Source: Xylogone sp. PMI_703 (Eukaryota; Ascomycota; Leotiomycetes). Taken from it: a stretch of DNA of 64,000 bases. This document shows positions 36,713 to 49,099 of this stretch, piece after piece. The DNA lies in NCBI GenBank assembly GCA_021399445.1, contig JAJTUQ010000001.1, positions 6,510,001-6,574,000 of the forward strand, in the 5' to 3' direction. The position numbers were made by a program, and so were the translations under genes. The notes beneath the pieces were generated by a model. It made no database searches. It was not told the origin of the DNA and saw nothing but the letters and a program-made list of their open reading frames with translations. Position 1 is the first letter of the stretch. Each line of letters opens with the position of its first letter.

Positions 36713-39700
36713 TTTGATGTTGTTTGCAGATCGTTTGCCTTCAGAATTGAAATCTCAGGTAAGTATATATCCTTCCTTCCTAGAGATCGCTAATGGGTTT
36801 GGTTTCCTAGCGTACTTTTTCTGGGCGTGCCTTTCTTGCGAACTTTTGTCTATGTGATGCGATGAAATCAAGGACTGGACGGCAAAAGAGCGAAAGTCAA
36901 TTCCGCAGACTGGGGGGCAGTTCTCTGGATTCTTCTCAAAAGAATGAATGAACTACAACTGGTTGGGTTTGAGAGCGAACGCGAGAACGAAATCCGATAT
37001 GCAGGAAATGAAAGAGTGGATAGACCCGTAAGGACTGTATTTTCTGGGATGGAGAGAAGGAAAAGAAGAAGACAGAAGGGAGGCAGAGAGTATAAAAAGG
37101 CGATTGTGCAAACAACCACTGAAACAACGGATCCATCCCCTACCCAAGAATGACGGCCGGGGCGCCTTTTGCACTCCACCCAGGAGCCCCGCTTCATTTG
37201 GCCCCATGTCCGTTGCGTCCAAAGTCAGCCCAAGAGGCATATCTGATTGCGTCCCACCAGCTACCACCGGGCACCATATCCGCCAGGCCAGCAGATGGCC
37301 GTGTGCTGTCCTGCAGAGCCACGGGCGCCACGAGTCTCGAGAGCCGAATGGCTGCTCTGCCTGGCTTGCATCCCTCTTTTGCTACTGCTGCAGGTACAGA
37401 AACCTGCGATTGCTGGGAAAGCGCCGCCCCCTGCAAGGATGACCTGCACAAAGTGGCACAAAATCGAGAAATTTTTATGCCCATCGTCGCTCACTGGCGC
37501 ACAGTGAGTGCTGCAATGGGACGAACTCGCCGGACTCAGGGGCTTCCCGTCCAATTACAGTGCTACCGTATGCTCTCCCAACGGCCAGGGCGGGCCTGAA
37601 AGAGGCGTTCGGGGTGGCTGATTGGAGTTGTTCCAGTAGCTCGTAGCCGCTGATGGAGGGTTTACGTCCTCGCTGCGGATGTACCGTCGCCTGTGGGCTC
37701 TCGTTCTACCGTATCGCTCACTCGCACATAACCGTACCTCTCATCGACCTCTTGTCTCCGTCCATCAGTTTGTTCTGGACTCTCCGCAAAGACTTTACAA
37801 TAAAGTTGGTGTGTATCCGCAAAATGCTGACTGGGTGCGATCCCGCTGTCGTCCCATTACCGCTGTTTTGTTTTTCCAGTGTGACACGAGTACTACTGTA
37901 GGTACTGTTCCTGCATTGATTATTGAGGGTCTTGTCGTGATTTTGTTTTTTGCGCAATAATTACCATAATCTCCAGGGTGGCTCCAGCGAATACACCGCA
38001 GATGCCGTGGTGATGGGCGAGGGAGAGCAACAGTCTACGCAGCCGTGCTTCGTATGTGCAGAGACGCACCCCGTAAGCCGTCAGGGGAGACGCCTCGGCA
38101 ACACGCTCCCGGCCCACTTCCCCTGGACTGTGGTGTTTCAGCCAAATTGGGCCCCTCGAATGGAAGAAGTTCGAAAATATCGCACCCTGTCCTGTCCTAC
38201 GCGTAACGTGTGCGAATGGTCGAGTCTTCAGCTGCGACAAGCTGCCAGAAGGATGGGGGTGCGAAACTGGCCGCACTGAAATCAAGAATTCTCAATCATC
38301 TTACATGAACCCCATTGGATTGTTGTCGCCATCGGAGAATATGGATCAGATCGCTGCGGACCGGAATCAGCCATTCATCCACCACCACGGGTCCATGATC
38401 TCGTCGTGCCAAGAGTCCTTTAATTCTGACCCACAGCCACGGTCGAGAACTCCAAGATTGAAGTGCTGTCGACCGTGTATTCTGACGACTGTATCCCGAT
38501 TCTTCGGATCTAGGCAGGAAGAATCTTATCTCGCTTCGCCACCTACCAGTACTACCTCATTACAGAGCTAGACGACGTCCCAGCGAAATGCCCAAGGTGA
38601 CATCCAAGATCCATTGAGATGAGATGAATGGAAGCTCGGTTCCAGAACTATGTCTCTCCCTTACTGAGCTGCTGGGCCAAATCTTCGAAGGACTTGAAGG
38701 GTCTGATACATGCCACGGAGCGAGAAGCATGATTCAGTCGTTCCTGGCTTCCAAGCATACAAGGTAAAACAATGTCTCAGTAAGCTTTTGTAGAAATTTT
38801 CATCCCATCATTCTCGCCACTGGTCTCTCTCTATCATTACTTTTCATCGTTCCGGCGGTCGTTAGATCGACTGTAGTGCCTTTCAATTGCGAATTCTTCC
38901 AAATTTCGTAGATGGTGATGACTGTCAGCCTGCCGGCCTTTCCAGGTTGTTAGTATCTCATATGTCAGATTTGTTAGATGGCTCTCAGCTTGATCGTGGC
39001 AGTGTCTCTCCACCAATCTCCAAGTACAGTACAGTACTATTATCCCTGAGATCGAATAATCCGTTTGCGACGGGAGCCTACCATTCAATAATCATTCGTG
39101 TTCGTGCTTAGCTTAGCTTGCTGACACGAGCATCTTCACGCACAATAAGGGCAGTAGCTCCGCGATATCGAGATTGACGGCACTCGTTCCACAGCGGAGT
39201 GTTCCTGCTTGCATCATCATTCAATTTCTTTCCATGTCGGTCTTCTTCCGCAAAATTGGCCAATAAGCCTGTATTTTTATCCAATCATACTTTCGTTGGT
39301 GCCAGTGGCCCCGTGCTCTCGTATGAAATCTCCTTCAACGCAATTGCATGATTGAACAGTACAAATGGCGTGTCTCATACTCAAATTGTCTAAAATCTAG
39401 CAGAAGCCTGCAAATGAAAGAATTATCGCACATGATTATCTGAATAGAAAACGATAATAGAACTAAGGAGTGATGTCAGGGAGATTTGACCCAGGCAACA
39501 ACACTAGGGAAAGAAAGGGGGACGAATCACCTGATCAAGGATTCCTGGAGAGTAAGTACCAGTAGGAAGTTGTTACTCAATAATGTAACACATTTTAAAA
39601 ATTAAAATGATCAGTCGCATTGACCAGCTCCCTGGGAAAATTCATAGTATTATAGAAGGGGTATAGCAATGTCCCCCATTCGATTTCGTCGTTAATATAA

Positions 39701-39797
39701 GAGCATGGCTATCCAATGTCTTGACGTCATTAAAGGTCTCTCAGAAGAGCCTACCAAACCAGCAACAGTATTCTAATAGCATGTCCCGCAAATCTCA
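36713..39797. other. Intergenic region, no gene seen
   Basis: About 3.1 kb. The first few hundred bases are promoter of the secreted-protein gene. The remainder has only short mutually overlapping frames and a few of the GTAC-type motifs seen in the large desert (for example near 37889 and 39025). Confidence 0.45.
37049..37099 (-). promoter_or_regulatory. Pyrimidine tract upstream of secreted-protein gene
   Basis: Almost pure purine on the plus strand, so C/T-rich on the gene's strand, about 340-390 bp upstream of its start codon. Such CT tracts mark core promoters of highly expressed fungal genes; this fits the gene's strong codon bias. Confidence 0.4.
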
Positions 39798-41843
39798 TTA
39801 CAATACAAATTTGAACCGTGGATCTCTATCATCTCCATAGCCAATGTACTTGTCATATTTTCCTTTAGCTTTGTCTCGATTTACTTTTGCACAGTATAGC
39901 ACGTTAAATAAGACCCTATGAACCAATCAGTATCGTAAAAAAGGATCCCGATGGTAGTGGGGATGACTTACATGAACCACGAGGCTACTAAGAGACCAAG
40001 AATGATCGTGTGCCCTCTGTGATACTGGGGTCCTTGTTTGGCAGGATATATAAAGGCTAAAGCACGTTATTAGAGAAGGGCTGACTCGATGAGAGTATTA
40101 AAAAAACTTACTGGCAACGAAACCACCACTATTTGCGATAGCAAGCTGGAGAGCACTGGTGGTAGCTCTCTTATAATGGCCAGCAGAATTATTCGAGTTC
40201 CACACCAATACACATGGCACGCCGCTGTACAGTCCAGTAGCCATCAGGAACGTCATGCCATACTTGACTTTGTTATTGTGTACGTTTGCAATAACAGCAT
40301 ACCCTATAATTGCTGGAAGAAGGGCGAAAAGCATTATAACACCTCGAAGTTTTAGACGATCAGAAATGATGGAAACAACGACTAGATTCGTGGTTAACTT
40401 AAAAGAAATTTGTTGAATTAACGGACAAGTAGTCTCACCTGTGACCACGGCTGCTACAGCATACGGAATGACAGACCATAGCTGAGCATCGTTGGCAGTA
40501 TAACCAAGACCATTGATAATGGTTGGAAGCTGAAACAGTTAGCCAATCAGCCATGTTAACTTACAGAACGAATACTTACGAAAAGACCAAAAGAATAAAG
40601 TCCGGCAAGAATAGAAAAATATGCAAGCGCGCTAAGCCATGTAGAAGGGCTTATGATTCCTCTCACTACTTCAGACCATCTGAACTTCTCAGTTACTTCC
40701 TCCCTAATGTACAATGTTAGTATTGTGCAGGAAGATGCTAGATACAATTCTCAACAGATCAACTTACCCTGCATCTCCCGCTCGACCAAGAGGTTTGTCT
40801 CCAGCTATTCTTTCAATGGCATAAACTCGCTCTTCTTCAGTCAAGAACTTTGCGGTTTCGATCGAATTAGGCAGCAGGAAGTATGAAAGGGCTCCGGCTA
40901 CGACTGTCTAAACAAACCGTGAGACTACGATCTGGAATTGGCGGAGAGAGATTAGACTTACGAGAAGACCCTCAACGATGAAAATCCATCTCCACCCTGT
41001 TAGACCCCCACGATGTCCAATTTCATTGAGACCACGAGCGAGAAGTCCTAAAGAAATGCTTAATACATATGGTATATGAGAGAATCAGCTGCGCTTACCT
41101 CCAAATGCACCTGATAGCGAAGCGCTAGTGTAAAACAGTCCCACTCTCAGTGCAATCTCGCCTCTAGTATACATAGAAGACAAATATAGGACCTTTGAAT
41201 ACGGTATAAGTAGGAGACAAGTATGGGATACGTGGGAAATCTTACAATTCCAGGCAAGAGACCACCTTCTGTAAGACCCAGAATCGCACGAACCGCCATG
41301 AATCCGGAATAGTTCTGAACGAAGCCAAGACACATTGTTACGATGCCCCACGCCATTGTGAGAAGGGGTAGCCATATCTTGGGAGAAATCTTCTTCAAGA
41401 CAAGATTACTTGGTATCTCGCTATACGGTAACTTGTGAGTAGAGCGCGTCTATGGCGGTCAACATAGACCTCACCTTGCAATGTAGGTCGCGTAATAAAC
41501 AGCAAGTCCAGTATCATACTGATGATCCGTAATATGCAAGTCTTTTTCTAATCCTATGATTTTCGCATTTCCGACATTGGTTCGATCAAGGAATGAGCAT
41601 AGGAAAAGCAAGGCCATTGTCGGAATAATTCTATCTCACAACGTAAGCGCCATAGAAGTCTCTTGGGACTTAATTTTTAAATTACCTGATATCAAGCTTG
41701 AACAGAAGGGACCGGGTCAATGGCTTGTTCACAGGAACAACATTTCGGACCTCAGCCTTCTCGTCATCAATGTTTTCATTGAACTGATCGGTCGGCTTGG
41801 CCTGATCATCTTTGTTGTCCATAGTGGCGACCCTGGAATCCAT
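39798..41843 (-). CDS. MFS transporter, allantoate-permease (Dal5) type
   Basis: Predicted 498-residue, about 12-helix transporter from eleven exons: 41843-41686, 41630-41475, 41420-41246, 41192-41099, 41047-40962, 40907-40768, 40703-40580, 40529-40439, 40381-40112, 40056-39972, 39915-39798. All ten junctions keep frame. Hallmarks of the anion:cation symporter group are present: SFLDRTNVGNAKIIGLEKDL after helix 1, SNLVLKKISPKIWLP, GLTEGGLLPGI with the helix 4 motif, WRWIFIVEGLL, and the central EERVYAIERIAGDK loop. Relatives import allantoate, nicotinate, pantothenate, biotin and other carboxylates with protons across the plasma membrane; the substrate here is not predictable. Divergent from a mitochondrial carrier gene with 740 bp between starts. 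Its intron density is the highest in the window. Confidence 0.85.
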
Positions 41844-42583
41844 TTTACCAGTCATCAATTAACCAGGCTGGATCAAACGGATTAGGATCGAAACAAGCTC
41901 CGAGAGAATTCTGGGGAAGGAGGATGGATGAATAAATACTCTCGTCCAGGAAACATCCTTCCAGGGAGCTTACCCCGTGGGTTGGCTAGAGCACACTGCG
42001 GGGGAGTGGAGAAGCCCTGGGGGCATCGCACACACAAAATGCTTGGTTGAGGATTCGCCAAGCCGCCATACCGACTGCGGTGACATTTCGGCCATTGTTC
42101 TGGCTCCGACATCTAAGTAAGCTCGCACGTCTCGCTCTCACCACTTCTATCGCCGACCATCTTTATCAGACCCATACAGCATTGGCCATGCTGACTGCTG
42201 TAGGCTCTTGTGTGCGGTTCTTAGATGCAATACTGAAAGGTGCTTAGAGGAGATATGAGTTCGTAGTTGGAGATTTTGACCATGGGAGACCTGACCGGTG
42301 GTATTATTTCCAACTGCAATCTACAAGCAAGACTTTAAATAAGCTGTACTATTGTTATCATAATCATTCCGTTCATAGATTTTGGTCTCCGAGCACCTGC
42401 CTTGGTAACAGATCGGCTGTAAAAAATGCTCCGGAGTAAGGGCCTAAGCCAAGGGAGACGCAGGAACGCTACGGAGTCTGAAATATAGCCGATGATATCT
42501 GGATGTATATCTTGATATAAAGAAATCGGTACTGGAGGATATTGCGGATCATTGGAACTCAGTTATGTTAACAAGTTTTGATT
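41844..42583. promoter_or_regulatory. Divergent promoter, MFS transporter and carrier
   Basis: 740 bp between the two start codons. It contains two CGG-N14-CCG pairs (see next entry) and no coding signal. Co-regulation of the two genes is possible but only inferred. Confidence 0.4.
42414..42491. promoter_or_regulatory. Two CGG-N14-CCG inverted half-site pairs
   Basis: CGG at 42414-42416 pairs with CCG at 42431-42433, and CGG at 42472-42474 pairs with CCG at 42489-42491; both have exactly 14 bases between half-sites. Inverted CGG triplets are the usual contact sites of Zn2Cys6 dimers, and such a regulator is encoded 1.9 kb away. The first copy also fits the yeast oleate-element shape CGG-N3-TNA-N8-CCG; the second does not. 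Binding is untested. Confidence 0.3.
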
Positions 42584-43934
42584 ATGGCTAAGAGAACCAA
42601 GGGCGAGCAGCCTTTTTGGCTTGGGTAAGTAGAAGTGTAAGGAAGGAGACAAAGAAGAGTATGTCTAATGCGTGTTCAGAGGTGCAGCGGCATCAATGGC
42701 CGCTTGTATCAGTCAGTATAGCTCTTTTAACATCTGCATAATGACTTGCAGCTGACTGCTGCTTAGCTCATCCCATTGACCGCACCAAATAGTAAGCTTT
42801 GTTTTTCAGTAGATGTGCATTGGGAGTATCTGATTCATCAACAGCTGCATGCAAGTCTTGTCATCTAAGCAATCAATGCTGCGGGCACTGCACACCTTTG
42901 CGATTCGTGATGGTGAGTCGCTGGATACATATATTGCTCATGACTTAGTAGATGCTGAAAATACGCAGGTGTACCTTCTCTGTGGTCAGGTCTCTCGGCA
43001 TCTATACTACGGCAAACCACATACTCGACAGCAAGATTTGGTATATATCAGTATCTAGCTAAAGAAGCCAAAGGACGGAGTGGAAGGAAGAAATTAACAA
43101 CTGGGGCAACAATAACATGTGCCGGGGTAGCAGGAGGAATTGCAGGACTGATTGGGAATCCAACAGAGGTCATTGGTGTTCTCCATACATCACAGAACTT
43201 TCATGCTAATCTTTATTAATAAGTAGGTCGTTCTCGTCCGAATGTGCGCCGATGGTGTTAAGCCTGTAGGTCAGAGATATGCATACAGAAATGCAGTATA
43301 TGGCCTCGTGAGAATCGCACGAGAAGAGGGGCTTGCAACCTTTGCGAAAGGTTTGGGGCCAAATGTATTCCGGAGTGTACTTATGAGTATGTCCATAAAC
43401 ACATAAGCCCATGGAGAGATGCTAACAAGAGAAAGATGTGTCTCAAATTGCAGTGTAATCTCCGAAATGTTCCATTCAAATGTTTGCCGGGCTAATAGAT
43501 ACTAGCTACGAAGCAGCGAAGAGCCGGCTTCTCTTAACACCTTGGTTGAATCTCCAGGATGGTGTCCCAGTGCACATTACGGCTTCGCTAGCAGCCGGAA
43601 CAGTGGCCACTACAGTGTGTGCACCAGCCGATGTAATGAAAAGCAGAATGCAAAGCGCAGTCTCAAGAAACGGTGGAAGTAATGGTTTCTTTAAAATATT
43701 TGTGGAATCTTTGAGGAACGAGGGTCCGGGATTCTTAATGAAGGGATGGACCCCAGCATGGCTGAGGCTAGCGTGAGTTACCTTTGATTTCTACTGAAGT
43801 TGAGTTTGGTTGACCTGATATTCCTCAGACCAAATACGATCTTGATGTTTATATTCATGGAACAGCTCCAGCGGCTTGTAGATAGAACCCCTGAAATGAC
43901 GAATCTGTCGAAGGTTACAGTGAAAGAGAGTTAA
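42584..43934 (+). CDS. Mitochondrial carrier, dicarboxylate-carrier-like
   Basis: Predicted 301-residue carrier from eight small exons: 42584-42624, 42680-42711, 42767-42791, 42845-42912, 42969-43168, 43227-43386, 43499-43772, 43829-43934. Frame is kept at all junctions. The three carrier repeats show the P-x-[DE]-x-x-[KR] motifs PIDRTK (residues 26-31), PTEVVLVR and PADVMKSR. YCMQVLSSKQSMLRAL and WSGLSASILRQTTYSTARFGIY match the Dic1/dicarboxylate-carrier branch. Such carriers exchange malate or succinate for phosphate across the inner mitochondrial membrane; exact substrate is inferred. The exon of 25 nt and the chain of tiny exons at the 5' end mean that simple ORF finding misses the first third. 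The acceptor TAATAG at 43498 was chosen over an earlier CAG (43453), which would give a stop at once. Confidence 0.83.
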
Positions 43935-44366
43935 GCCTTGGAAGTTCCATAAGAAGCTAGCTACAAACAATTAAGCTCGTACTGTAGCGTTTGGAGGTGC
44001 CTCGTGTGCTTAACCACCACAGTAGAGATGTTGTAGAGGGTGTGAATATATAAACTGGTCTAGACTTTGTTATTGTGACACCCCATACTTAAGCGCTACC
44101 AATCAACGAGTGCGAATTACGTTGGCTCGACCTTCACTCATTTCCTTCACATGCATCTAGAATCCTTGATCGTTGTTCCATCTTTCCGATTTTAAGTATA
44201 CCAAAGGGACGTACCTGTTGTGCATGTTGTATTTATATATATACTTTCATCATTTCGGGCTTCGGAGCATAAATTAGCGTTGTGCGGGGCCTCGGCAACT
44301 AGGGAAGTGGATATTTCTGAATGAGTGCGAATATGAAAGCTTTATGAATGTCTATCCCTTGATGTC
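43935..44366. other. Tandem spacer
   Basis: 432 bp between the carrier 3' end and the downstream regulator start; AT-rich near 44230 (TATTTATATATATAC), which may serve the regulator's promoter. No gene seen. Confidence 0.4.
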
Positions 44367-47032
44367 ATGGATGAATGGGAGACGCCATCGCCGGCATCAT
44401 CAAAAAAGAGTGGAAGGAGTGAGAGCGCATCAGGTTCGAAGCAAGCGGCATGCTTGAATTGTCGTCGCAGTAAGACAAAATGCCTCCGCGCAGCCGAAGA
44501 TACGAAGTGCATGAGATGTCAAAAGGGTGATCTGAGCTGTGTGATTCCCGACTTTCACATCGGGAGGAAAAAGGGCATCAAAAAGTATTGTTCTCTTATA
44601 TTTAAACTTTGATTTCTACTAATCCTTTCTTAAGCAAACGTACGGGTCTGGACAAAGCTGTATACCGTATTGAGCAGGAGTTGAGGCGAACTAAGCGTGA
44701 TGCCGCTCATCCAGGACATGAGAAAGCGGAGTCGCATCTAGAACAACTTCTTCGAGAAGTGGACAATTTAAAAGCGCAGGACATCGAATCCGATAATTCC
44801 GGATCAAAATCATATATCAACTCACAATCGCAGCCGAACAGTTTTGATGCCAACTATCATCAGAACCCTTCGCAAATCTCAATCAACAGAGATCATACTC
44901 AGTCTGACCAGACAGGGAGTTTCGCCTTTGATGACGCTGAAAATCCTTTACAACTGCTTGCCCGAGCTTCGGATCTGTCGCTTCCGAGAAACCCTTTGTC
45001 TTCCACGTCGAGCAGTCTCCTAACCTCCGGTCACTCGGCTTCGGCGCCCTATACTGCAAAGGATGAGACTCTCCGCGCGTTCTTTGGGCCGTTCCGTCCA
45101 CGCCTAGATGTCAATGAGGATATTGATCCCATTGAGATGGGGTTCATTACGTTGGAAGAAGCAGATGTCCTTTTCACATAGTATGTGCGGCCATATTTCC
45201 AGTTTTTTCCTACATATCCTAACCTGAATTGATTTTAGCTTTTATCAAAATCTATCTCACACGAGATGGGGGCTTGATCCACTTATTCATACAGTGGCAT
45301 TTGTACGCAGCCGATCAGCTTTTCTTTTTACTTCGGTATTGGCTGCTTCGGCGTTGTTCATCCCTTCGGCAGCAGCACTTCACAAGAGACTCTCCGTACA
45401 CTGCAAATTCCTAGCACACCATGTCATGTCCAATCGTTACCGATCGCCAGAGATTGTACTAGGTTTCATGGTAAACGTGCCGTGGATGTCTCCTGGAAAA
45501 CACTGGGCGGATGATGAGACCTGCTCGTACATGGCTATGGCATCGACAGTCGCCGTAGATCTGTCCTTGAATAAACTTATAGTGCCGCCCCCTGCTGCTT
45601 CTTATGTTACAGTACCGCAGAATATACCCAAATACGATTGTATTAGTGCAAGGAAAGCACTCGATCTTGATGGATTTGATGATGTAGATCCGTCTTCGGA
45701 GTGGGGTCAAAGACTACTCCGACGTAGGGAGAGGATCTGGCTTTCACTTTTTGTGCTTGATAGAGGGTCAGTTGCTCCTTTCCATCATTTTTTCACTAAC
45801 GTTGCTAACGTTTCTCGCAATGAAGAGTATGTCTAGCAAGAGGAAGGAGTTCTGCTATACCGGTAACACCTTTAATTGAGACTTGTGACAACTGGCACAC
45901 ATCCCCTATGGCAGGGACCTGGGATGTTTCTATTGTTTCATCTGCTGTGATGAGAAGAGATCTGGTAAGACCATATCTCTTAAATTTATTAGCGCACTTA
46001 CAGATAACTAATTATCTCTAGGTCACGCTAATCGAAGACATCAAGGCAAGCTGTGACGGCGACAGAGCAAAGATCGCCAACGGGTCAACGTTGGTTAAAT
46101 CGTATGTATTCAGTATTGGTTCATTCAACAAAGTCTATACTGATTTTGCGCAGGTTACGAGACATGATTGAGAATTTCTTCAACAGTTGGTATGCGAAAT
46201 GGGGGTTCTCTGTTCAGGGCAGTAAAGGTAACGGTTAATCTCGAGTTTAAGTTGGATTCTAATAACTAATACTGATACAGAACACCATCTTCCACCCTAC
46301 GTTGAAATCCTCGTCTGCCATACCAAACTTTCCACATACAGCAGTGTGATTAACCATCCTACTGCCCCTTCTGAGGTCTCCCGTTACTTCCGCACTGCAG
46401 GGCTATCAAGCGCTCTCAATGTTCTCCGTGCAGCAGTCCAAGGCGAACCTCGACTCAAATCAATGCCTAATAATACTGCAATTATGATATCCTTTGCGGC
46501 ATGCTTTGCAATGGGACTGAGCATGATGGCGAGTGGGAATAATCTCAGCCTAGCCCCTAGTATCAGAATCCTGGTCGAAGAGGCAGCAGACGTGCTGGAA
46601 AGGATTGGAAGTAGTCCAACGCATCGAAAAGGGGCAAGTGCATTGTATGGAAAGCATCTAAGAGAGGTGCTAAAGACCGCCCCATTGTCAAATCCAAGTA
46701 CCCAACGGAGGAATACAGCAGTAGGAAGTTCTGATTCACAGGCTATTCCTAATGCGAACTTGATACAACAACCCAAATTCAGCCCTAATACCTATGTCCA
46801 GGGAACACCAACATCTAGTGCTCCGATGGGAACCATGGGTATAGTTGGAACAGGTCCAGGAACAGAACCCTTGCTGTTTTCTACAATGTCTGATTATCAG
46901 ATTGTGGAAGCCATAAATAACGCAGGTGATGAATTGGATACCTACATGCCCGACTTTCATATTGATGACCGTACCGGTCTCGATTGGTTGGACTGGTTGG
47001 ATTGGTTTAATATGACTGGGACTACGGTATAA
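44367..47032 (+). CDS. Zn2Cys6 transcription factor
   Basis: Predicted 778-residue regulator from seven exons (44367-44584, 44635-45180, 45239-45766, 45826-45964, 46022-46101, 46154-46227, 46281-47032), all in frame. Zinc cluster near the N-terminus: C29-x2-C32-x6-C39-x8-C48-x2-C51-x6-C58, followed by a basic patch (GRKKGIK) and a coiled-coil-like helix (DKAVYRIEQELRRTK). The middle holds the fungal regulatory region, with typical RRRERIWLSLFVLDRG then VCLARGR across the third intron, and FAMGLSMMASGN later. The C-terminus is Asp/Trp-rich (DWLDWLDWF), a plausible acidic activation domain. The family binds paired CGG triplets; the CGG-N14-CCG pairs in the permease/carrier promoter 1.9 kb upstream are candidate targets. 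This context suggests, but does not show, that it controls those genes. Confidence 0.85.
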
Positions 47033-47657
47033 GGATTAGTCATTCGAATCTGCAGCAAATAATAACGACAATAATACTATTCTTAATGTTAAAATAAACT
47101 CTACGATTTTACTCTTTGCCCTTCGACTTAGCCAGTCTGAGTGCAACATTCATTCACTCTCCTTAACTACTCCATCTAGCCTAGGCGGTGAATTTCGGAA
47201 TGAGGATGAAAGGCATGCTGGAAGCTGAATTTAAATTCACTTGGCAGCGCAGTGAGGATTTCTTCCCATTTAATACCAGCTTCTCAGACTTTCCACATTC
47301 ACCTTCTACATTCACTCTACATCTACACTCTATATAAACACGAGCCATCTCCATCTTCCTCCCCCATTCCGTCCTCAACTTGTATATCTTCTTTATACTT
47401 AACTGTTAACATTTCAGTATGGCATCCGATATATATAATGCTTCGTCATTTAAGTATCATCACAAAGATTTCGTGCACTGCCCTGAGCCATATGTTCGCC
47501 CTTGCAGCTTGACGTCCCGATAAGAACTATTTCATTCGAAGAAGGGAAGTCAAATGTTGGAGAATCCATCTTGAGGTTCAATAATACCTTACTTTATTAA
47601 TATATTCTCTCGTGAGTTCCCTGGATATATCTTATCAACCTGCTTAACTAGTTTTAG
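47033..47657. other. Spacer with a small 34-codon frame
   Basis: About 0.6 kb between the regulator and the helicase remnant. A short ATG frame at 47419-47523 (starting MASDIYNASSFKYHHKDF) sits 80 bp after a TATA box and reads like a real N-terminus; it may be the first exon of the former helicase gene. No Walker A motif is present in between. Confidence 0.35.
47331..47338 (+). promoter_or_regulatory. TATA box (TATATAAA)
   Basis: Consensus TATATAAA followed by a C/T-rich stretch and an ATG 80 bp downstream. Probably the promoter of the gene whose remains lie at 47658-49099. Confidence 0.45.
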
Positions 47658-49099
47658 CCAACCAAGACGGATACTTAAACATGCACGAGTGGTATGCATG
47701 ACTATCAACACCACAGGAATCGCGGTGATTTACCAACAGTTACAAAACATCTCACATGTCATTATCGACGAGGGTAATCAGGTCAACTTAGCTGAATTTG
47801 CAGCTTTATGCGCGTACGTGGATTTCGACGAAGTTTTGATTATTGGAGATGATCATCAACTGGAGCCAGTAATATTCAATACACCTCACCAAGGATTCAC
47901 AGATGAGCTGAAGCAGTCAGTGATCAAATATTTGCCACTTTGTTGCACACTACTGCTGCTTTATCTTGCAACCGCCTATGCTAACGCAGCTCTGAGCATC
48001 TCAGTTGTTTAGCATCCCCCCACAGAAGGCATATCGGGCCGTCACTACAGCGCCAGTCACCATCCCAGCGTTCGATCCGTTCGCAGCCCTTGACTGGAGC
48101 TCAGCCACGGGCAAAAATGATACGCCATGCCTTGGAATCGCCGGCCTTATGCCCACCTCTTTTTTCAGTGACGAGGACTACAGGGCACTGGTGATATCTA
48201 TTCAAAAGTACTCTACTCTAGAAACTCCACTGAAGCTAAGTCACTTCGATCTGCCATTGGCAACGCATTGTCTCAATTTCATGAAAACACTGTTCCCAGA
48301 GTGTCAAAGTGACCTGTCGGTGAGGTTCTTCGAATTGGTCGGCGTTAGTGAACTGAGAGGTTCCGGAACAGTGTCTTATTGCAATCTTGGATCTACATCT
48401 TTTCAAGTCAATATGATTGAGGCTATGATTGGAGAAGGATTCAATCCCGAAGACCTCGTTCACATCACACCTTATCACTCGCAAGTAAAGGTGTATAAAC
48501 ATAGCTACGCAAAGTTAGCTCATGAGGCATCGCATACTGGATTTGACAAGATTGACAGCTATATTATTGATGTCATCCAGGGTGAGAGCATTTCGATTCC
48601 TTTTGTGATGCCGCCAGGACTTCAAACAAAGGTTTCACTAGAGACCGTGGTCAGATTTAGTGATGCTTTCTCGTGCGCAGGCTTTTAATATCGTCGTTGG
48701 CTCAACTATTCTGCTGCAGTCCCGACGTGTTTCAGCACTAATGAGGGATGTATTTGATGAAGCCAGAAGAGCTGGAGTGTGCATCACTATAGGTCGCGAT
48801 CATCCTCTGCATCGCTGGCTCACTCATAAGTATATCAATGCTTGAGTGTTTCATAGCACGAGGAACTTCGAGGAAAACTGGCTTGCCCAGGAGTGTGCAG
48901 ATCGCAGGAAGTCATTAACGATGTCGATAATACTGGCTCTGCCTCTTTGGTAGACTCTTACCTGGCAACTACTTCTGAGGATGCAGATACTTAGCATCCA
49001 TTTCTCATGTGGGATGCTGGAAATACTCAGTCAGACGCTGGAAATACTTCTCAATGGGGTGGACAGGACGCTGAGATTGCGGACAATGGCTGGTAATTC
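47658..49099 (+). pseudogene. Decayed superfamily-1 (NFX1-type) helicase
   Basis: Fragments of one SF1 helicase lie in order but in broken frames. ARVVCMTINTTG then IIDEGNQ and GDDHQLEPVI correspond to the DEAxQ Walker B motif and motif III; HITPYHSQV and IDVIQGES follow, and MLSRAQAFNIVVGS is the final SRA-type motif. Breaks: no Walker A segment upstream, loss of frame after about 47920, a frame change at about 48660 between the QGES block and the SRAQ block, and a stop at 48991-48993 within a tail that otherwise reads on to DAEIADNGW near 49097. A splice could mend the frame near 48660 but would remove the QG-E residues. Related intact enzymes unwind RNA or DNA; this copy lacks key parts and is probably dead. 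Confidence 0.65.

Noticed and set aside
43454..43498. Earlier 3' splice site (CAG at 43451-43453) in the carrier gene
   Set aside because: Its use places TAA immediately after the junction; the later TAATAG acceptor restores the conserved carrier sequence.
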